Shown here one piece after another: positions 47,301-56,974 of a stretch of DNA of 64,000 nucleotides. Origin of the DNA: SZUA-22 sp963751695 (GTDB lineage Bacteria; Bacteroidota; Ignavibacteria; Ignavibacteriales; Melioribacteraceae). The stretch covers positions 248,001 through 312,000 of the forward strand of contig CAVVVP010000002.1 in assembly GCA_963751695.1 (NCBI GenBank), written 5' to 3'. Both the position numbers and the translations under genes were made by a program. Under the pieces are notes generated by a model. That model was not told where the DNA came from. It did no database searches and saw only the letters and a list, made by a program, of their open reading frames with translations. How positions within the stretch are numbered: the first letter of the stretch is position 1; each line of letters starts with the position of its first letter.

Positions 47301-47448
47301 GTTCAGAGCCTTCATGATAATGCACAAAGACATTTTCACCCTCAATTGTGTACCAGTCATATTCTGGATGGAATTCATTGAATTGAGCAGAAGTAATAGA
47401 AAAAAATAAAAACAATAATATTAATGCGTATCTTAAGTTATTCATCAT
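44344..47448 (-). CDS. Large secreted MA-type peptidase / TolB propeller / outer-membrane barrel fusion
   Basis: A 1034-residue protein. After a signal peptide (LLFLFFSITSAQ) comes a peptidase-MA-like domain with VISHEFTHMVQIQ (HExxH, His123-Glu124-His127) and MPAWFAEGTAQYM (Glu183, likely third ligand). Next, ~310-600 form a WD40/TolB-like six-bladed propeller (FSKDGSKIYFISNKGNDY, LSPDGNKIIFAKL, VSKDGKIIAFVFQ, FSYDDAQIIFDYS). The rest (~640-1034) is a BamA/Omp85-type or related barrel (LFGSFAINKRLERDLYLGFE, IFISIYADIGDAW, last residues LFDFSL). Peptidase plus propeller plus barrel in one chain suggests an outer-membrane surface protease. It is in the porU run. Confidence 0.85.
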   Translation of the reverse strand: MMNNLRYALILLFLFFSITSAQFNEFHPEYDWYTIEGENVFVHYHEGSERTAKVIAKIADEVWDPITSLYEYEPDKIHYVVKDIDDYSNGATYFFDNKIEIWASALDFDLRGTHNWLRNVISHEFTHMVQIQAGMKWTRSIPAFYLQFLDYQDVRRPDLLYGYPDVIVSYPVPAINMPAWFAEGTAQYMRKEFGYESWDAHRDMILRSYVLDDKMLTWNEMGVFGKSSLGNESVYNSGYALTSYISQKYGEDKLRTITQKLGKFGNFTIDAAFEDVLGKSGDNIYDEWKAVLKKSYSERTVALRENLVEGELIFDKGFGNFYPIFSKDGSKIYFISNKGNDYMGTSSLFEYNLGTKEEKLILTGIRSTIGLSPDGNKIIFAKLTEDNPNWTNIHDLFVYDIEEDDDTRLTFGLRANNPNVSKDGKIIAFVFQKDGTTNLGIIDVDGKNFKRLTFFENGEQIYNPKFSYDDAQIIFDYSIKDGRDIAKVDVDGSNFEFLVQTVNDERNAIQDKDGNLIYASNETGIFNLYQVDKETKERSQISNVLGSAFMPTIDSEGNIIYSGYNSSGYQIYKLAKNEQQKVDESKKYVWLNNPPLNTDIPNGDIVNFNIKRLRNYDDTKLDDYESKPYSGFFSKMSFFPFIRFDNYNLSNNGLDKIKPGIYVYSSDYLNRYSLFGSFAINKRLERDLYLGFEYRNKLPLLYGLGIKPQLIFELYSVSRKANVDLFFGAYEDSLGNTKYDYIVPTDVTYNLFEFDLAFKHKVFAEGNNIEFRFIYSDYIAALGSFEIPNGGGLYPTTKDTYFIGRDFRFTFWHKALYPYKDSDINPIGREITFQVDYEFDEYNGEGEYVIEDGLLIPVYQNYTFARMELDWKEHIAFTSKNHTINTRIKAGGVIGTELPTFFDYYIGGLVGMKGYPFYAIGGNQAYWFNLTYRFPLFRNVDSRLGPLYLDKIFISIYADIGDAWTGKFSGIENSKKGAGAEIRFKMNSFYLFPTSIFINAAYGFDKFSTIVRGEEIVYGQEWIVYGGVLFDFSL

Positions 47449-47481
47449 AATCTAAAATCTAATCTTATTCACAAAAGTCAT

Positions 47482-50400
47482 CTACTTGATCACCGCTATC
47501 TTGATTATTTTTGTATCCGAATTGCCTGAACCACTTGTAACCTTAAGATGTGCAAAATATACTCCACTTTGTATATCTGTAACATCCCAAATAATTTCGT
47601 TATTAAATCCACCGAATCCTTTTCCTGAAAGTTTTGCAACCAAGTCACCAGCGACATCAAAGATAGTTACTTCGGCATCAGAATCTTCAGAGACGTAATA
47701 ACGAATGTTGGTTGAACCATCGTAAACTGGATTTGGCCAGTTGTATGCTTCTGATTGTGGGAAATATTCAGTAATTGCTTCTGAGGAGTTTGCAATTGAT
47801 ATAAAAGAAGTATTCATCGAATTACCATTTTCCTCTGACCAGAATATTTTACCTTCAGACTGGCTTATGTACCAAATCATAAACTGATTGTCCTCTGTAA
47901 CAACCGCTAATCCAGTTTTTCCATTTTCAGAAAACAGAACTGGAATCGTTCTCACTTTTGCTCCTGTTGAAATTGGGAAACCATCCAATAGATCTCCGGA
48001 CTTTCCATCAACGGCAAGTATTTTACCATTCTCTGTAAATGTAATTATATCACCTATCTCATCTTCATTTAAGTCTGCTGAAAGAGGGGATGAATAAAAT
48101 GTACTGTAAAACTCATCTTCGTATGGAAAGTTTTCCGCTGCTGATCCGGTAAGATTAATAGCTGACAAATATTGACCGTTATTTTTTACAATATAATTCT
48201 GCCCATCACTTTTTAGATCTGTAAAAGCGAGAGGATAACCTAATGAATCTTGATTTGCTTCAATCTCCATAATATCGACATTATCTGTAATTACAGAAAT
48301 ACTTTCACTCGTCCGGACAACAGAGGTAATAGAGATATTCATTGATCCAAACATAGTTACTTGCTGTAAATCTCCATTAAGCTCCAACACATTTTCAGAT
48401 GATTTACTTAAGGGATCAGTAGTATGATCAAGTGTCTCAGAACCAAAATAATAATCTTTACTAATTGCTGAATAGTTGGTTTCATCTACAGTGGCAATTT
48501 GGATTATAGTTTGATCGAGAATGTTTTCTGAATTTTGGATTTCAATAGATAATTGATCACCAACATTTGCAAGACATTTAATTATTTCTCCTTGCTCTGT
48601 ACCAATGAGTATTGTAATATCAGTGCCTTCCACTTTAGCAATAACGGGTGAAGTGGAGAAAGTTAAGTTTTGGTTTTCAAGTGAAGTCGATTGAATTGGT
48701 CCTTCTGAAATTTTCGAAATTTGAATATTCGATTCAGAGACTAATACTAAGATTGAATACTCTCCAAAATCCAAAACTGCTGGTTTACTCACAATTCGGA
48801 ATTCAAGGGAATCTTTTACTATTCCTTGTTCATTTAATATATAGACAATGTCAGATGTAGAAGCAATAAATAATGACTTCTCAGAGATGGTGGCGGTTGT
48901 TAACCATTTTATTTCCGTGTCTATTGATAAACTAACATTCGTAATTAATTCAATAATCTCTGAACCGAACTCTATATTGAACGACATAGTAGTTCCTATT
49001 TCAGAGAATTCTGACATTGTAATTAAACTTTGTGCTCTACTATTGGAGATAGAGGCAGGTTGAGTCTCCTCTCCAAATTTATTCTGGTACAGGTCGGCCG
49101 GATTAGTGACATACCAAGTATCTTCCTTTGTCCCTTCTCCAATAATAATATCGCCAAATATAGTCTGAAATTCTTCCCCAATATCTCTCACACCATCAGC
49201 TTCAACAATTGATATTCCTCTATTAAACTTATCGTTGTTGATAGTGTTGGATTCGTAATTTTCCTCTATTACTCGTTCATCAATATGCCAGATAATCAAT
49301 CCAATGTCTATAAAATTCTCAATGCTGGTATTTCGATCTTCTCCAGGAAGCGCCCAATCAAATTCATCTGCATCAATTATAACACCTTGCAATGTGTCAA
49401 CATTATAATAAATATAATTACTATAATCTCTGTCGAAGGTTTTTGTTACAACGTTTCCGCCAGTTTTATATGTTACTTTAGATCCATCTTTGAGGGCATC
49501 TCTTTTTCTATTCTCAATTAAATAATACTCGGTAGAATTTATTGGAATTTTTATAAGTGTAGTATCTCCGATTCCTGATGCCAATCTGGAAGTAACTGAA
49601 ACTTTTCTATTCTCAATTGGCAGATCTATTGGAGTTTCCCAACCAAGAAACATCTTTTCCCATGCAGACATCTCCGGCGCAAAAATACCAGAATAAGTAA
49701 AAATTGATTGGCCATCCATTAAACCGAATCTACCCATAGAGCTTAAACCAGTTTCAGTATTATATAAATCCGGTAAACCGAGATGACTGCCCACAGTAGC
49801 TGCAATCAGTCCATTAATAGTTAATTCAATTAATATTTTACCAGTGATATTTGTTAGTTCTCTTGATTCGGTCTCAGGTAAAATTCCAGTATTAAAAATA
49901 TTGAAACTCCCTCCATTTACAGGATATCCTTGAAAGCCATCACCATAAATTTCTTTTAGCGTTTTTTCACTTAAATAGACCGAAGGAAGATCTCTCTCAT
50001 TGCCAAAGCTGCCTGGTAGAGCAACATCTTTTCCAACACCAGCATGGAAGATTATAAACAGATCATACTTTGAGAAATCAATATCCGTGTAAAAAGCATC
50101 CGCTAGTTGCCAGACCTCTTCGGAAAATTCAGCTAATGGCGAGAGATCTGATAGATCTTCAATTGGCGGAGTATAGTTACGCATTGTTTTTGAGACAGTA
50201 AGGACATCATTCAGAACTGCAAATGTAACCCCCATATTTCTATTCGAAACTTTCTGGAAATAATTTTGAGCGAAAGTTAAGTGGTCCTCAAAATAATCCT
50301 TATCATGCGGTAATGGATCAAGAATAGTTTGGCCATAATCTTCAGAGTAAATGGAACCAAATTTTCCATTTCCAAATGTTGCATCATCTTTATCTTCTGG

Positions 50401-50559
50401 AAAGTCTGCAAGTACAGCCAATATTCGTAATGAATCATGAGCATACTTTTGAATATCCGACTTAACCGGATTAGGGTTAAGTTTTCCAATAAAAGATTGG
50501 GCAGATAGACTGCCCAGACTAAAAATATTTATAAACAGAATTAGTGCAAATCTTTTCAC
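47482..50559 (-). CDS. M6-family (immune inhibitor A-like) protein with lost zinc site, T9SS sorting domain
   Basis: A 1025-residue secreted protein. The signal peptide is LFINIFSLGSLSAQ. Residues ~45-460 align with M6 metalloprotease domains (ILAVLADFPEDKDD, YFQKVSNRNMGVTF, GLPDLYNTETGLSSMGRFGLMDG). The HEFGH zinc motif that precedes GLPDLY in family members is replaced by ATVGSHLGLPDLY (~253-266), so it lacks both His ligands and the catalytic Glu. Residues ~540-930 are beta-propeller-like repeats, and the end is a T9SS type A sorting domain (NWPNPVYDGSTNIRYYV, SGVYFAHLKV, KIIKIAVIK). It is 3 bp downstream of porV. It probably acts as a binding or structural protein, not a protease. Confidence 0.83.
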   Translation of the reverse strand: MKRFALILFINIFSLGSLSAQSFIGKLNPNPVKSDIQKYAHDSLRILAVLADFPEDKDDATFGNGKFGSIYSEDYGQTILDPLPHDKDYFEDHLTFAQNYFQKVSNRNMGVTFAVLNDVLTVSKTMRNYTPPIEDLSDLSPLAEFSEEVWQLADAFYTDIDFSKYDLFIIFHAGVGKDVALPGSFGNERDLPSVYLSEKTLKEIYGDGFQGYPVNGGSFNIFNTGILPETESRELTNITGKILIELTINGLIAATVGSHLGLPDLYNTETGLSSMGRFGLMDGQSIFTYSGIFAPEMSAWEKMFLGWETPIDLPIENRKVSVTSRLASGIGDTTLIKIPINSTEYYLIENRKRDALKDGSKVTYKTGGNVVTKTFDRDYSNYIYYNVDTLQGVIIDADEFDWALPGEDRNTSIENFIDIGLIIWHIDERVIEENYESNTINNDKFNRGISIVEADGVRDIGEEFQTIFGDIIIGEGTKEDTWYVTNPADLYQNKFGEETQPASISNSRAQSLITMSEFSEIGTTMSFNIEFGSEIIELITNVSLSIDTEIKWLTTATISEKSLFIASTSDIVYILNEQGIVKDSLEFRIVSKPAVLDFGEYSILVLVSESNIQISKISEGPIQSTSLENQNLTFSTSPVIAKVEGTDITILIGTEQGEIIKCLANVGDQLSIEIQNSENILDQTIIQIATVDETNYSAISKDYYFGSETLDHTTDPLSKSSENVLELNGDLQQVTMFGSMNISITSVVRTSESISVITDNVDIMEIEANQDSLGYPLAFTDLKSDGQNYIVKNNGQYLSAINLTGSAAENFPYEDEFYSTFYSSPLSADLNEDEIGDIITFTENGKILAVDGKSGDLLDGFPISTGAKVRTIPVLFSENGKTGLAVVTEDNQFMIWYISQSEGKIFWSEENGNSMNTSFISIANSSEAITEYFPQSEAYNWPNPVYDGSTNIRYYVSEDSDAEVTIFDVAGDLVAKLSGKGFGGFNNEIIWDVTDIQSGVYFAHLKVTSGSGNSDTKIIKIAVIK

Positions 50560-50562
50560 GCG

Positions 50563-51672
50563 TTAAATTCCTCTTGGTAATCCTGTAGGTGTTCTCTCCG
50601 CTACTCCCCACTCAATTAGGAGTGAAAACCTTAAAGTCCCATCTAGTGGATGATTTTCAGCATCTGAACCAGTCGTTGATAGGTATGAGAAATCAAATCC
50701 ATAAATATCATATCGAATACCAGCACCAAATGTTAAGAAATTTCTATTTCCAAATTCAGGATCTTCATAAAAGTATCCACCTCTAACCGCAAACATGAAA
50801 TCTTCTGGTCTTCCGTACCAATACTCAGCGCCAATTGAAAATTCAACACTTCTAAATTCGCTGGGCTGAACAATAACAGTATCTTGATCCTCGTTACTAT
50901 CTCTTTTATTCACTAAAAGTTTGCTGGCATCACCCGTTAAAGTAAATGAATTGTAATCGTCTTGAAACAATCTATAAGCCAAGCCAAGGCGTAAGTTTGT
51001 TGGAAGGGGATCCGCCTGAGCTTGATCTATATATGAGATATCGGGACCAACGTTGCTTAAATTAGCTCCAATACTGAAATTACCATTTAAGAAACCTTGA
51101 GGTCTCCACATACCACCAACGTCGAAACTGACAGTTGTAGCAACACCAGATCCCTGCTCGTTTTCCGTTGGTTGATCTGATAGATTTGAGTGAATAAGTC
51201 TAAAGTTGAATCCAAGTCCCCAGTCATTGCCAAGTTTAGTAGCATATCCAATTGTTGCAGCGAGATCGAATGATCTGAAGGTTCCAATAACTTCAGGACC
51301 TCCAGAACCTGTTCTTTGAAATTCACCATAATTCATATATGTCAAACTTGCTGTTAAGCTTCCATCAATTGATTCTATATATGTTCTAAATGTTAAAAAA
51401 TCGTATGAAAGATCGAGTCCAAATTGTGGAAGCCAGTTGGCATGTGTAAGTCCGATCTCTGTACCAGATTGAAAAGCAATACCAGATGGATTCCAAAAAA
51501 TAGCAGATGAATTATCCGCAAGACCAGTACCAGATTCACCCATTCCAGCAAATCTTGAGTCCGGTGCAAGTAAAAGATACGTAACAGCTGCTTCACCTTG
51601 AGCCTTTGTCTCACTTACCAAACCTAAAGTAAAAGTGAATAAAAGCAATCCCATAACTAATCGTTTCATCAA
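50563..51672 (-). CDS. porV: T9SS outer-membrane protein PorV
   Basis: A 369-residue barrel with signal peptide (LFTFTLGLVSETKAQ) and the PorV start YLLLAPDSRFAGMGESGTG, with SSAIFWNPSGIAF (~55). About fourteen amphipathic strands follow; it ends RFSLLIEWGVAERTPTGLPRGI. PorV ferries cargo from the SprA translocon to the PorU sortase, and its place directly after porU and before a sorting-domain protein fits this. It is longer and more PorV-like than the two paralogs at 8-10 kb. Confidence 0.88.
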   Translation of the reverse strand: MMKRLVMGLLLFTFTLGLVSETKAQGEAAVTYLLLAPDSRFAGMGESGTGLADNSSAIFWNPSGIAFQSGTEIGLTHANWLPQFGLDLSYDFLTFRTYIESIDGSLTASLTYMNYGEFQRTGSGGPEVIGTFRSFDLAATIGYATKLGNDWGLGFNFRLIHSNLSDQPTENEQGSGVATTVSFDVGGMWRPQGFLNGNFSIGANLSNVGPDISYIDQAQADPLPTNLRLGLAYRLFQDDYNSFTLTGDASKLLVNKRDSNEDQDTVIVQPSEFRSVEFSIGAEYWYGRPEDFMFAVRGGYFYEDPEFGNRNFLTFGAGIRYDIYGFDFSYLSTTGSDAENHPLDGTLRFSLLIEWGVAERTPTGLPRGI

Positions 51673-51711
51673 AAAAATACCTCCGTTTATAAATAAATTA
51701 AACTTACAATT

Positions 51712-54700
51712 TTAACGATAGACGGCTAATTTACCAAGTACATTCTGGTTGGTTGAGCCATCTATTGATTTAACAATAACTTTGTATAAATATGTACCAT
51801 TTGCAATTTGAGAGCCATCTTGATCTCTCCCGTCCCAATCGATCTTCACAAATTTATCAGAAATGCTATACTCTTCAATAACCTTAATTAGTCTTCCAGC
51901 AACTGTAAATATTTTAATATTCACATCAATTGGATCAGTAATATTATGCTGAAATAAAAAGGTTGTGTTGTTTGCAAAAGGATTTGGATAATTGACAACA
52001 TCTTTAAGAACTACTTCATCAGAGTTAACCACGGTGAAATAACTGGTTTGCTTTGAAGGATTGTTGAAAACATCCCAAGCTGTTACATCAATCTTATGTT
52101 CTCCAAGTGCAGAATCAGTAACTTTATATTTTACTTGACCAGACTTTCCTGCTGCATCAAGATCACCAACAAAGTAATTTGTAAAGTCGATCGCCTTACT
52201 TTCTTCGTCATCAATAACACCTTGGAGTTTGTGACCAATCCCGGTACCAGTTGTATTAAGTCCAGTTTCATCAATTAAATTAACAACTAAAGTGAAGTCT
52301 TCGTTTACCAAATACGAATTTGAGGATTCACTTTCATCATAATAAATCTCAATTTCCGGTCCCTCACCATCATCAACAGCTGTAGTATCTGTTCCACCAA
52401 TTCTTATTTGATCGGTAAAACCAACTCCATCAGTCTCTTCATCATCAAGGTACACAACTATTTTACCTGTACTATCTTCATATGAAATATCCTTGGGTAC
52501 TGTGAAATTGGCACCAAATTTTCCATCAGTCACTGAAGCTCTACCTCTAAATATTACACCCCCAGGTTCAACCATATGATAGTTAAATCCCAATTCAGGT
52601 AAGGGCTTTAACCTTTCAGAGTCATATACTGTTACGATAGCTTCACCATTGAAACTAGGGTCTATATTACCATCGTAATTTCTGACAAGTCCATCTGTTG
52701 TAACTTTACTCAAAGCGCTTAACCTAACTGGATTAGTAAGATCATCTCCATTTACAGACTCTATACTTGCTGGAATTTTAGGCAGATTCAATCTAATTGC
52801 CGGATCACCAATCAAATGGTATTTTTCATCGTTAGCACTAGTTCTAATGGTTTTAGTTTTATAGAATGCATCACCAAGAGTTGTGTTTATCATGTCCTCT
52901 AAAGTTCCGCCAAGTAAATTCTTGTAAAACTCTTGGTTAATTTGTTCATTTTGCCTTGCATACACAACTCTTGCTGCAGAAAATGATCCAATCAATCCTT
53001 TCTCTTCCAGTAAATACATATCCTCTACAGAACTTGAATATGTTGGGTCATCGAATAATCCAAAATCGCAAGTAGCGGCAGTTAGGAAAAAGTAGTCCTC
53101 ATTTTTAATGCTAGGTATAGTACCAGTTTGAGTAAATACATGCTCGTGAGCCCATAATTTGGGACTACCGTGACCAACATAATTGAGAATTAATGTACCT
53201 TGATTGATAGCTGTAATTATAGCTTCATTTACGTCCGGTTTTCTGCGACCGAAACCAGTCTGTACGGTTGGGTAAGCTGCAAGGTATATCTTTTTAACAT
53301 CCATAAATGGTGGGACGTAATCTTTAATTAAGGTTTCAGATTGTCTGGTATGAAGAGCTCCATCATTTCCATTGGACGTTAAACCATCATCTGCTACGGA
53401 AGTAATGAGGTTTTTCCAAAGTCCGTTTTCAACCAATTCATAAGCAATTATTTTATCAACTACGATTCGCGCATCTTCAACCGTTTGAATAGTTGAACGA
53501 CCTATTGCCAGATCGGCACTTTCATCATTACCAACAATCCGAGTATAGTAGTCATCAAATGGATATGAGCCAATTTCAAATAGTGATTCGGTAGTCTGAA
53601 ATGTTGGAATGAAGTTTTGATCATAATCCTCAGTATTAAAATAATCGTAATCACCATCTCCAAATAGATGAACATAGAATGGTTTTTCATCCCAGTTTTC
53701 AAAACTCCATTTGAGAAAGTTTCTAATTGCTGTAGGATCTAGTGTCCCGCCTGAGAACTCATTTAGTATTTCATCCATAAAGAAAACTTTTGTAGTCAAA
53801 GTATTTGGCGAATCGTTACTTCGATATTCAGCTAATCTGTTCGCCTGATCTTCAAACTTTTTGTCCGTAATTATAATATACTCGGCACCACTTGCGTATC
53901 CATGAATATTTGAATTCTCAATCTTTTCAATGTTATTTATACTTTTGTAATTCGACGGTGTGAGTGCAATGTATTTTGTATGTCCGTCAGAGTCTTCTCT
54001 TGCTCTAAAACTAACATAACCACCGCTAATATTAGGGTTTGATACAGTCATAACGTTTGCATAATCAGTAACATCAAATATTGCAACATCATTAGCATGC
54101 GTAAATGTCAGTGAATATTCAATCTCGGTTCTGTTGTCATTGGCAAAAAAGAGAATCTGATCATCTTCCGGATTTAAACTGCGGACATATTCAATCTGAT
54201 AATAATCGATGTATGCTTTAGCCTCAGGACTTGAAGCTGTTATCGTTATTTTAAGTGCACTTCTATTTTCAGGTAACGTGCTGTTAAATTGTGCTGAAAT
54301 ATTTCTATCTCTTCCAAGCACATAATCTGCCCCATTTATTCCTGATAATGCGCCTGTATAAATCTGAGTGTTGTTTTCATATATTCTTATCGGGAGCGAA
54401 GGATCACCAGCATTGCAGAATCGTATTAAATATTTAATTGGTTCTGTTGAAACTCTTCCGCCAAGATCATTTATGTAAGTGCGAGTATTGGTGTTCTGGC
54501 TGAAATCATCCCCCCAATAATCTCGGCCAGTCCTACCAATATTAAGTTTATCTTCTTCAAATGCCACAAAAGCTTTTGTCTCTGTTTGTGTTTGTTCTAC
54601 TTCGCCAGTATAAGATTTTCCCGTTACTCTTTTACCGGTACTCCCGCCAGAAGTAATCCAAAAGTAATTTTTGTTTGAATATGGATGATGCCTTCTTAAG

Positions 54701-55659
54701 AATTTGTTTGCACTAGTGTCGAACTCCCAAAAATCAGTACCTCTGCCATAAAAAATAATCTCATCGTTTGCATCAAAAGATCCATCACCCTCTCCCGTGA
54801 TTAATATTGCATTTTCTACTAAGTCAGTAGGAGTATTTGCGATTACACTTTCAGGAAGAACTTTGCCTCCATTGTTAAATATCTTGATTGTTCTTGGATC
54901 CACGGAGCCAGCATTAATTCCAAGTGAATTCAATTCACTCTGAGATATTTTGTAAATTCCTTCTTCAGAAGCTTCAAATCTGTACCATGTACCTACAGAC
55001 AAAACTGAATTAGTGACTGACTTTTGAAGAACTTTCTTGTCTCTACCCCAATATTTAGCAACATCGTAATTGATCACCTTGTCATTAACATGCTTATCAA
55101 TAATTTCACTCTTTGGACTTCTTGTTGATGTTTTAAAATTAACTCTAACAACTATTTTATTGTAAATCTTAATTTCTTCAGATTTTGCATTATAGTGAAT
55201 AGGCGAAATTAGAATTGGTTGGATCTGCAAGTCTCTGCTTATTCCAAAATTTCCAAATTTTACTAATTCATTATTTTGGAAGTCCAAGTTGGCTTTCTGA
55301 ATCTGATCATAAGCCGGAAGATCATCTCCATAAGAGGGTGCAATTTTACCTTTGATAATAGAATGTTGAGTTGTTAAAACCTGCAGTGTATTTCCAAATT
55401 CTGATTGCACTCCAATCGGTATCACTCGGTAAGGTAGCTGAATTTTTCCGATCTTTTCTTCATTGAATCCAGCAGCATTATTAAAACTTATCTCTGTAAA
55501 CTTTGTTCCATTAATTTCGGAATAATAAATTGGATTGTAATTTGGAGAGTATTCAAAAACGATACTAGATTGAGAAGAAGATATAATTCTAACATCTTCA
55601 CTAGCAAGTATGTTTAAATACAAAAAAAGGAAAACAATCAAAGAGCTTCTGCTTTTCAC
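51712..55659 (-). CDS. porU: T9SS sortase PorU (C25 gingipain-family cysteine peptidase)
   Basis: The 1315-residue PorU cuts the C-terminal sorting domain from T9SS cargo at the cell surface and attaches it to A-LPS. Signal peptide at 1-20. Beta-rich regions ~25-580. The C25 catalytic domain (~590-945) has the catalytic pair LNYVGHGSPKLWAHE (His830) and LTAATCDFGLFDDP (Cys864), plus GDGDYDYF and DDYYTRIVG. The C-terminal part has Ig-like strands and ends in a FlgD-like domain (YPNPFANNTTFLFQ, ANGTYLYKVIVKS). The GTG start has TTTGGAG eight bases upstream. It begins the porU-porV locus. Confidence 0.9.
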   Translation of the reverse strand: MKSRSSLIVFLFLYLNILASEDVRIISSSQSSIVFEYSPNYNPIYYSEINGTKFTEISFNNAAGFNEEKIGKIQLPYRVIPIGVQSEFGNTLQVLTTQHSIIKGKIAPSYGDDLPAYDQIQKANLDFQNNELVKFGNFGISRDLQIQPILISPIHYNAKSEEIKIYNKIVVRVNFKTSTRSPKSEIIDKHVNDKVINYDVAKYWGRDKKVLQKSVTNSVLSVGTWYRFEASEEGIYKISQSELNSLGINAGSVDPRTIKIFNNGGKVLPESVIANTPTDLVENAILITGEGDGSFDANDEIIFYGRGTDFWEFDTSANKFLRRHHPYSNKNYFWITSGGSTGKRVTGKSYTGEVEQTQTETKAFVAFEEDKLNIGRTGRDYWGDDFSQNTNTRTYINDLGGRVSTEPIKYLIRFCNAGDPSLPIRIYENNTQIYTGALSGINGADYVLGRDRNISAQFNSTLPENRSALKITITASSPEAKAYIDYYQIEYVRSLNPEDDQILFFANDNRTEIEYSLTFTHANDVAIFDVTDYANVMTVSNPNISGGYVSFRAREDSDGHTKYIALTPSNYKSINNIEKIENSNIHGYASGAEYIIITDKKFEDQANRLAEYRSNDSPNTLTTKVFFMDEILNEFSGGTLDPTAIRNFLKWSFENWDEKPFYVHLFGDGDYDYFNTEDYDQNFIPTFQTTESLFEIGSYPFDDYYTRIVGNDESADLAIGRSTIQTVEDARIVVDKIIAYELVENGLWKNLITSVADDGLTSNGNDGALHTRQSETLIKDYVPPFMDVKKIYLAAYPTVQTGFGRRKPDVNEAIITAINQGTLILNYVGHGSPKLWAHEHVFTQTGTIPSIKNEDYFFLTAATCDFGLFDDPTYSSSVEDMYLLEEKGLIGSFSAARVVYARQNEQINQEFYKNLLGGTLEDMINTTLGDAFYKTKTIRTSANDEKYHLIGDPAIRLNLPKIPASIESVNGDDLTNPVRLSALSKVTTDGLVRNYDGNIDPSFNGEAIVTVYDSERLKPLPELGFNYHMVEPGGVIFRGRASVTDGKFGANFTVPKDISYEDSTGKIVVYLDDEETDGVGFTDQIRIGGTDTTAVDDGEGPEIEIYYDESESSNSYLVNEDFTLVVNLIDETGLNTTGTGIGHKLQGVIDDEESKAIDFTNYFVGDLDAAGKSGQVKYKVTDSALGEHKIDVTAWDVFNNPSKQTSYFTVVNSDEVVLKDVVNYPNPFANNTTFLFQHNITDPIDVNIKIFTVAGRLIKVIEEYSISDKFVKIDWDGRDQDGSQIANGTYLYKVIVKSIDGSTNQNVLGKLAVYR

Positions 55660-55825
55660 TTTTTAACTCCAAATCGACTAAATTAATTAATTAAACGACA
55701 ATTATTTTGGTTGTGATTAAAATAGTAAAAAGCGCTCTATATATTACTTTCCTTAAATTTTGATATAAAAGTTAACTAACTTAATAACACTTTGTCAAGG
55801 CAATTAATTAGTTCAATTTTCACAA

Positions 55826-56974
55826 TTATTGTTCCAAATTAGGTTGATCAAAAACCTCGTTATTATGGCTCTTTTTCTTAAACATTACAAAGATAATTGT
55901 TACTACTATGGTTGAAATTACCGTTATAGTAACAGAAAAAGTTTCAGTTGGTAGTAAAATTATCCCCCAAAGATGATAAAAGGAAGCTGTAAAACTTAGT
56001 AATAACAAGACTGTAAGTAAAATGTTTGTTTTTGATCGAGAAAGTGGGATTTTTAAATATTTTTCTATAAGAATGGCAATAAACAAATAATGTATTGGAG
56101 CTGCAGGTTCGATTAGTCTTTCTGGTTCACCAAAAAATGATAGTACAATCACTGAAATTAGATAAATAAATAATGGAAGGTTTGATTTAAAAAAATTAAA
56201 TAAATCCTTCAAAAAGAAAAAAGGCAGTAACCCAAAAGGGGTAAATGGAATTATAAACCTTTTGATCAATAAATCTGGACTTGAATAATGTATTAATTGA
56301 GAGGAGTATTGAGTGAATAGACTTTCACCACCTTCTGACACAATTAAAACTCTGACAATGAAAAATATAAAAACTGAAATTAAGCTAATTATACCAAAGT
56401 ATATGAACTCACGGCGTAAATTCTGCAAATAATAATAGATCAACCCAAATGGTATAATCATAAGTAAATACTCTTTAATAATCAGACCGGTTAACATTAC
56501 AATAAGGAGTCCAATTATTTTTTCCCTTTTCACAAGTATAAAAGTGTAAAAGAGCATCGAAAGAGATATTGTATCACTGAGTTGAAAGTGATTCCATGTG
56601 AGGAATATGAAAAAATACTTGTTAAGCAGAAATATAGCACTGACTAAGAATGCCAGTTCTTTCTCCACGCTAAATTCAATTAGAAAAAAATAGAAACTTA
56701 ATATCAGTGCAATAAGAGCAATAGAATTCAATAATAGAAAATTAGTTGGAATTGCAAATGGTAAGAGACCGGCAATCCATGGAGCGCCAATTCTATAGAC
56801 AAAGGGTTTTATTACATCTTGGCTAATTCCAGGTGAGGCTTTTGCCATTTCAATATATTTGTTGAAATCCATATTGGAATAGCTCGGATTTTGATAATCA
56901 ATGGATCCAGAAAAGATTATTAAGATAATAGTTAAAAAAATTAATATGTAAGTATGTTTAATACTATCACTCAT
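55826..56974 (-). CDS. Multi-pass membrane protein, possible lipid-linked glycosyltransferase-like
   Basis: A 382-residue protein with about ten membrane helices. Loop 1, between the first and second helices, contains SMNDF-like SYSNMDFNKYIEMAKASP and YRIGAPWIAGLLPFAI, a layout seen in GT-C or DUF2029-type membrane transferases where an early Asp/Glu acts. I do not recognise a family. It ends with a charged tail (FKKKSHNNEVFDQPNLEQ). Its start overlaps the HD-domain stop by 4 bp. Confidence 0.6.
   Translation of the reverse strand: MSDSIKHTYILIFLTIILIIFSGSIDYQNPSYSNMDFNKYIEMAKASPGISQDVIKPFVYRIGAPWIAGLLPFAIPTNFLLLNSIALIALILSFYFFLIEFSVEKELAFLVSAIFLLNKYFFIFLTWNHFQLSDTISLSMLFYTFILVKREKIIGLLIVMLTGLIIKEYLLMIIPFGLIYYYLQNLRREFIYFGIISLISVFIFFIVRVLIVSEGGESLFTQYSSQLIHYSSPDLLIKRFIIPFTPFGLLPFFFLKDLFNFFKSNLPLFIYLISVIVLSFFGEPERLIEPAAPIHYLFIAILIEKYLKIPLSRSKTNILLTVLLLLSFTASFYHLWGIILLPTETFSVTITVISTIVVTIIFVMFKKKSHNNEVFDQPNLEQ

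Noticed and set aside
47482..50559. Active M6 metalloprotease
   Set aside because: The zinc-binding His residues and catalytic Glu are replaced in the expected motif.
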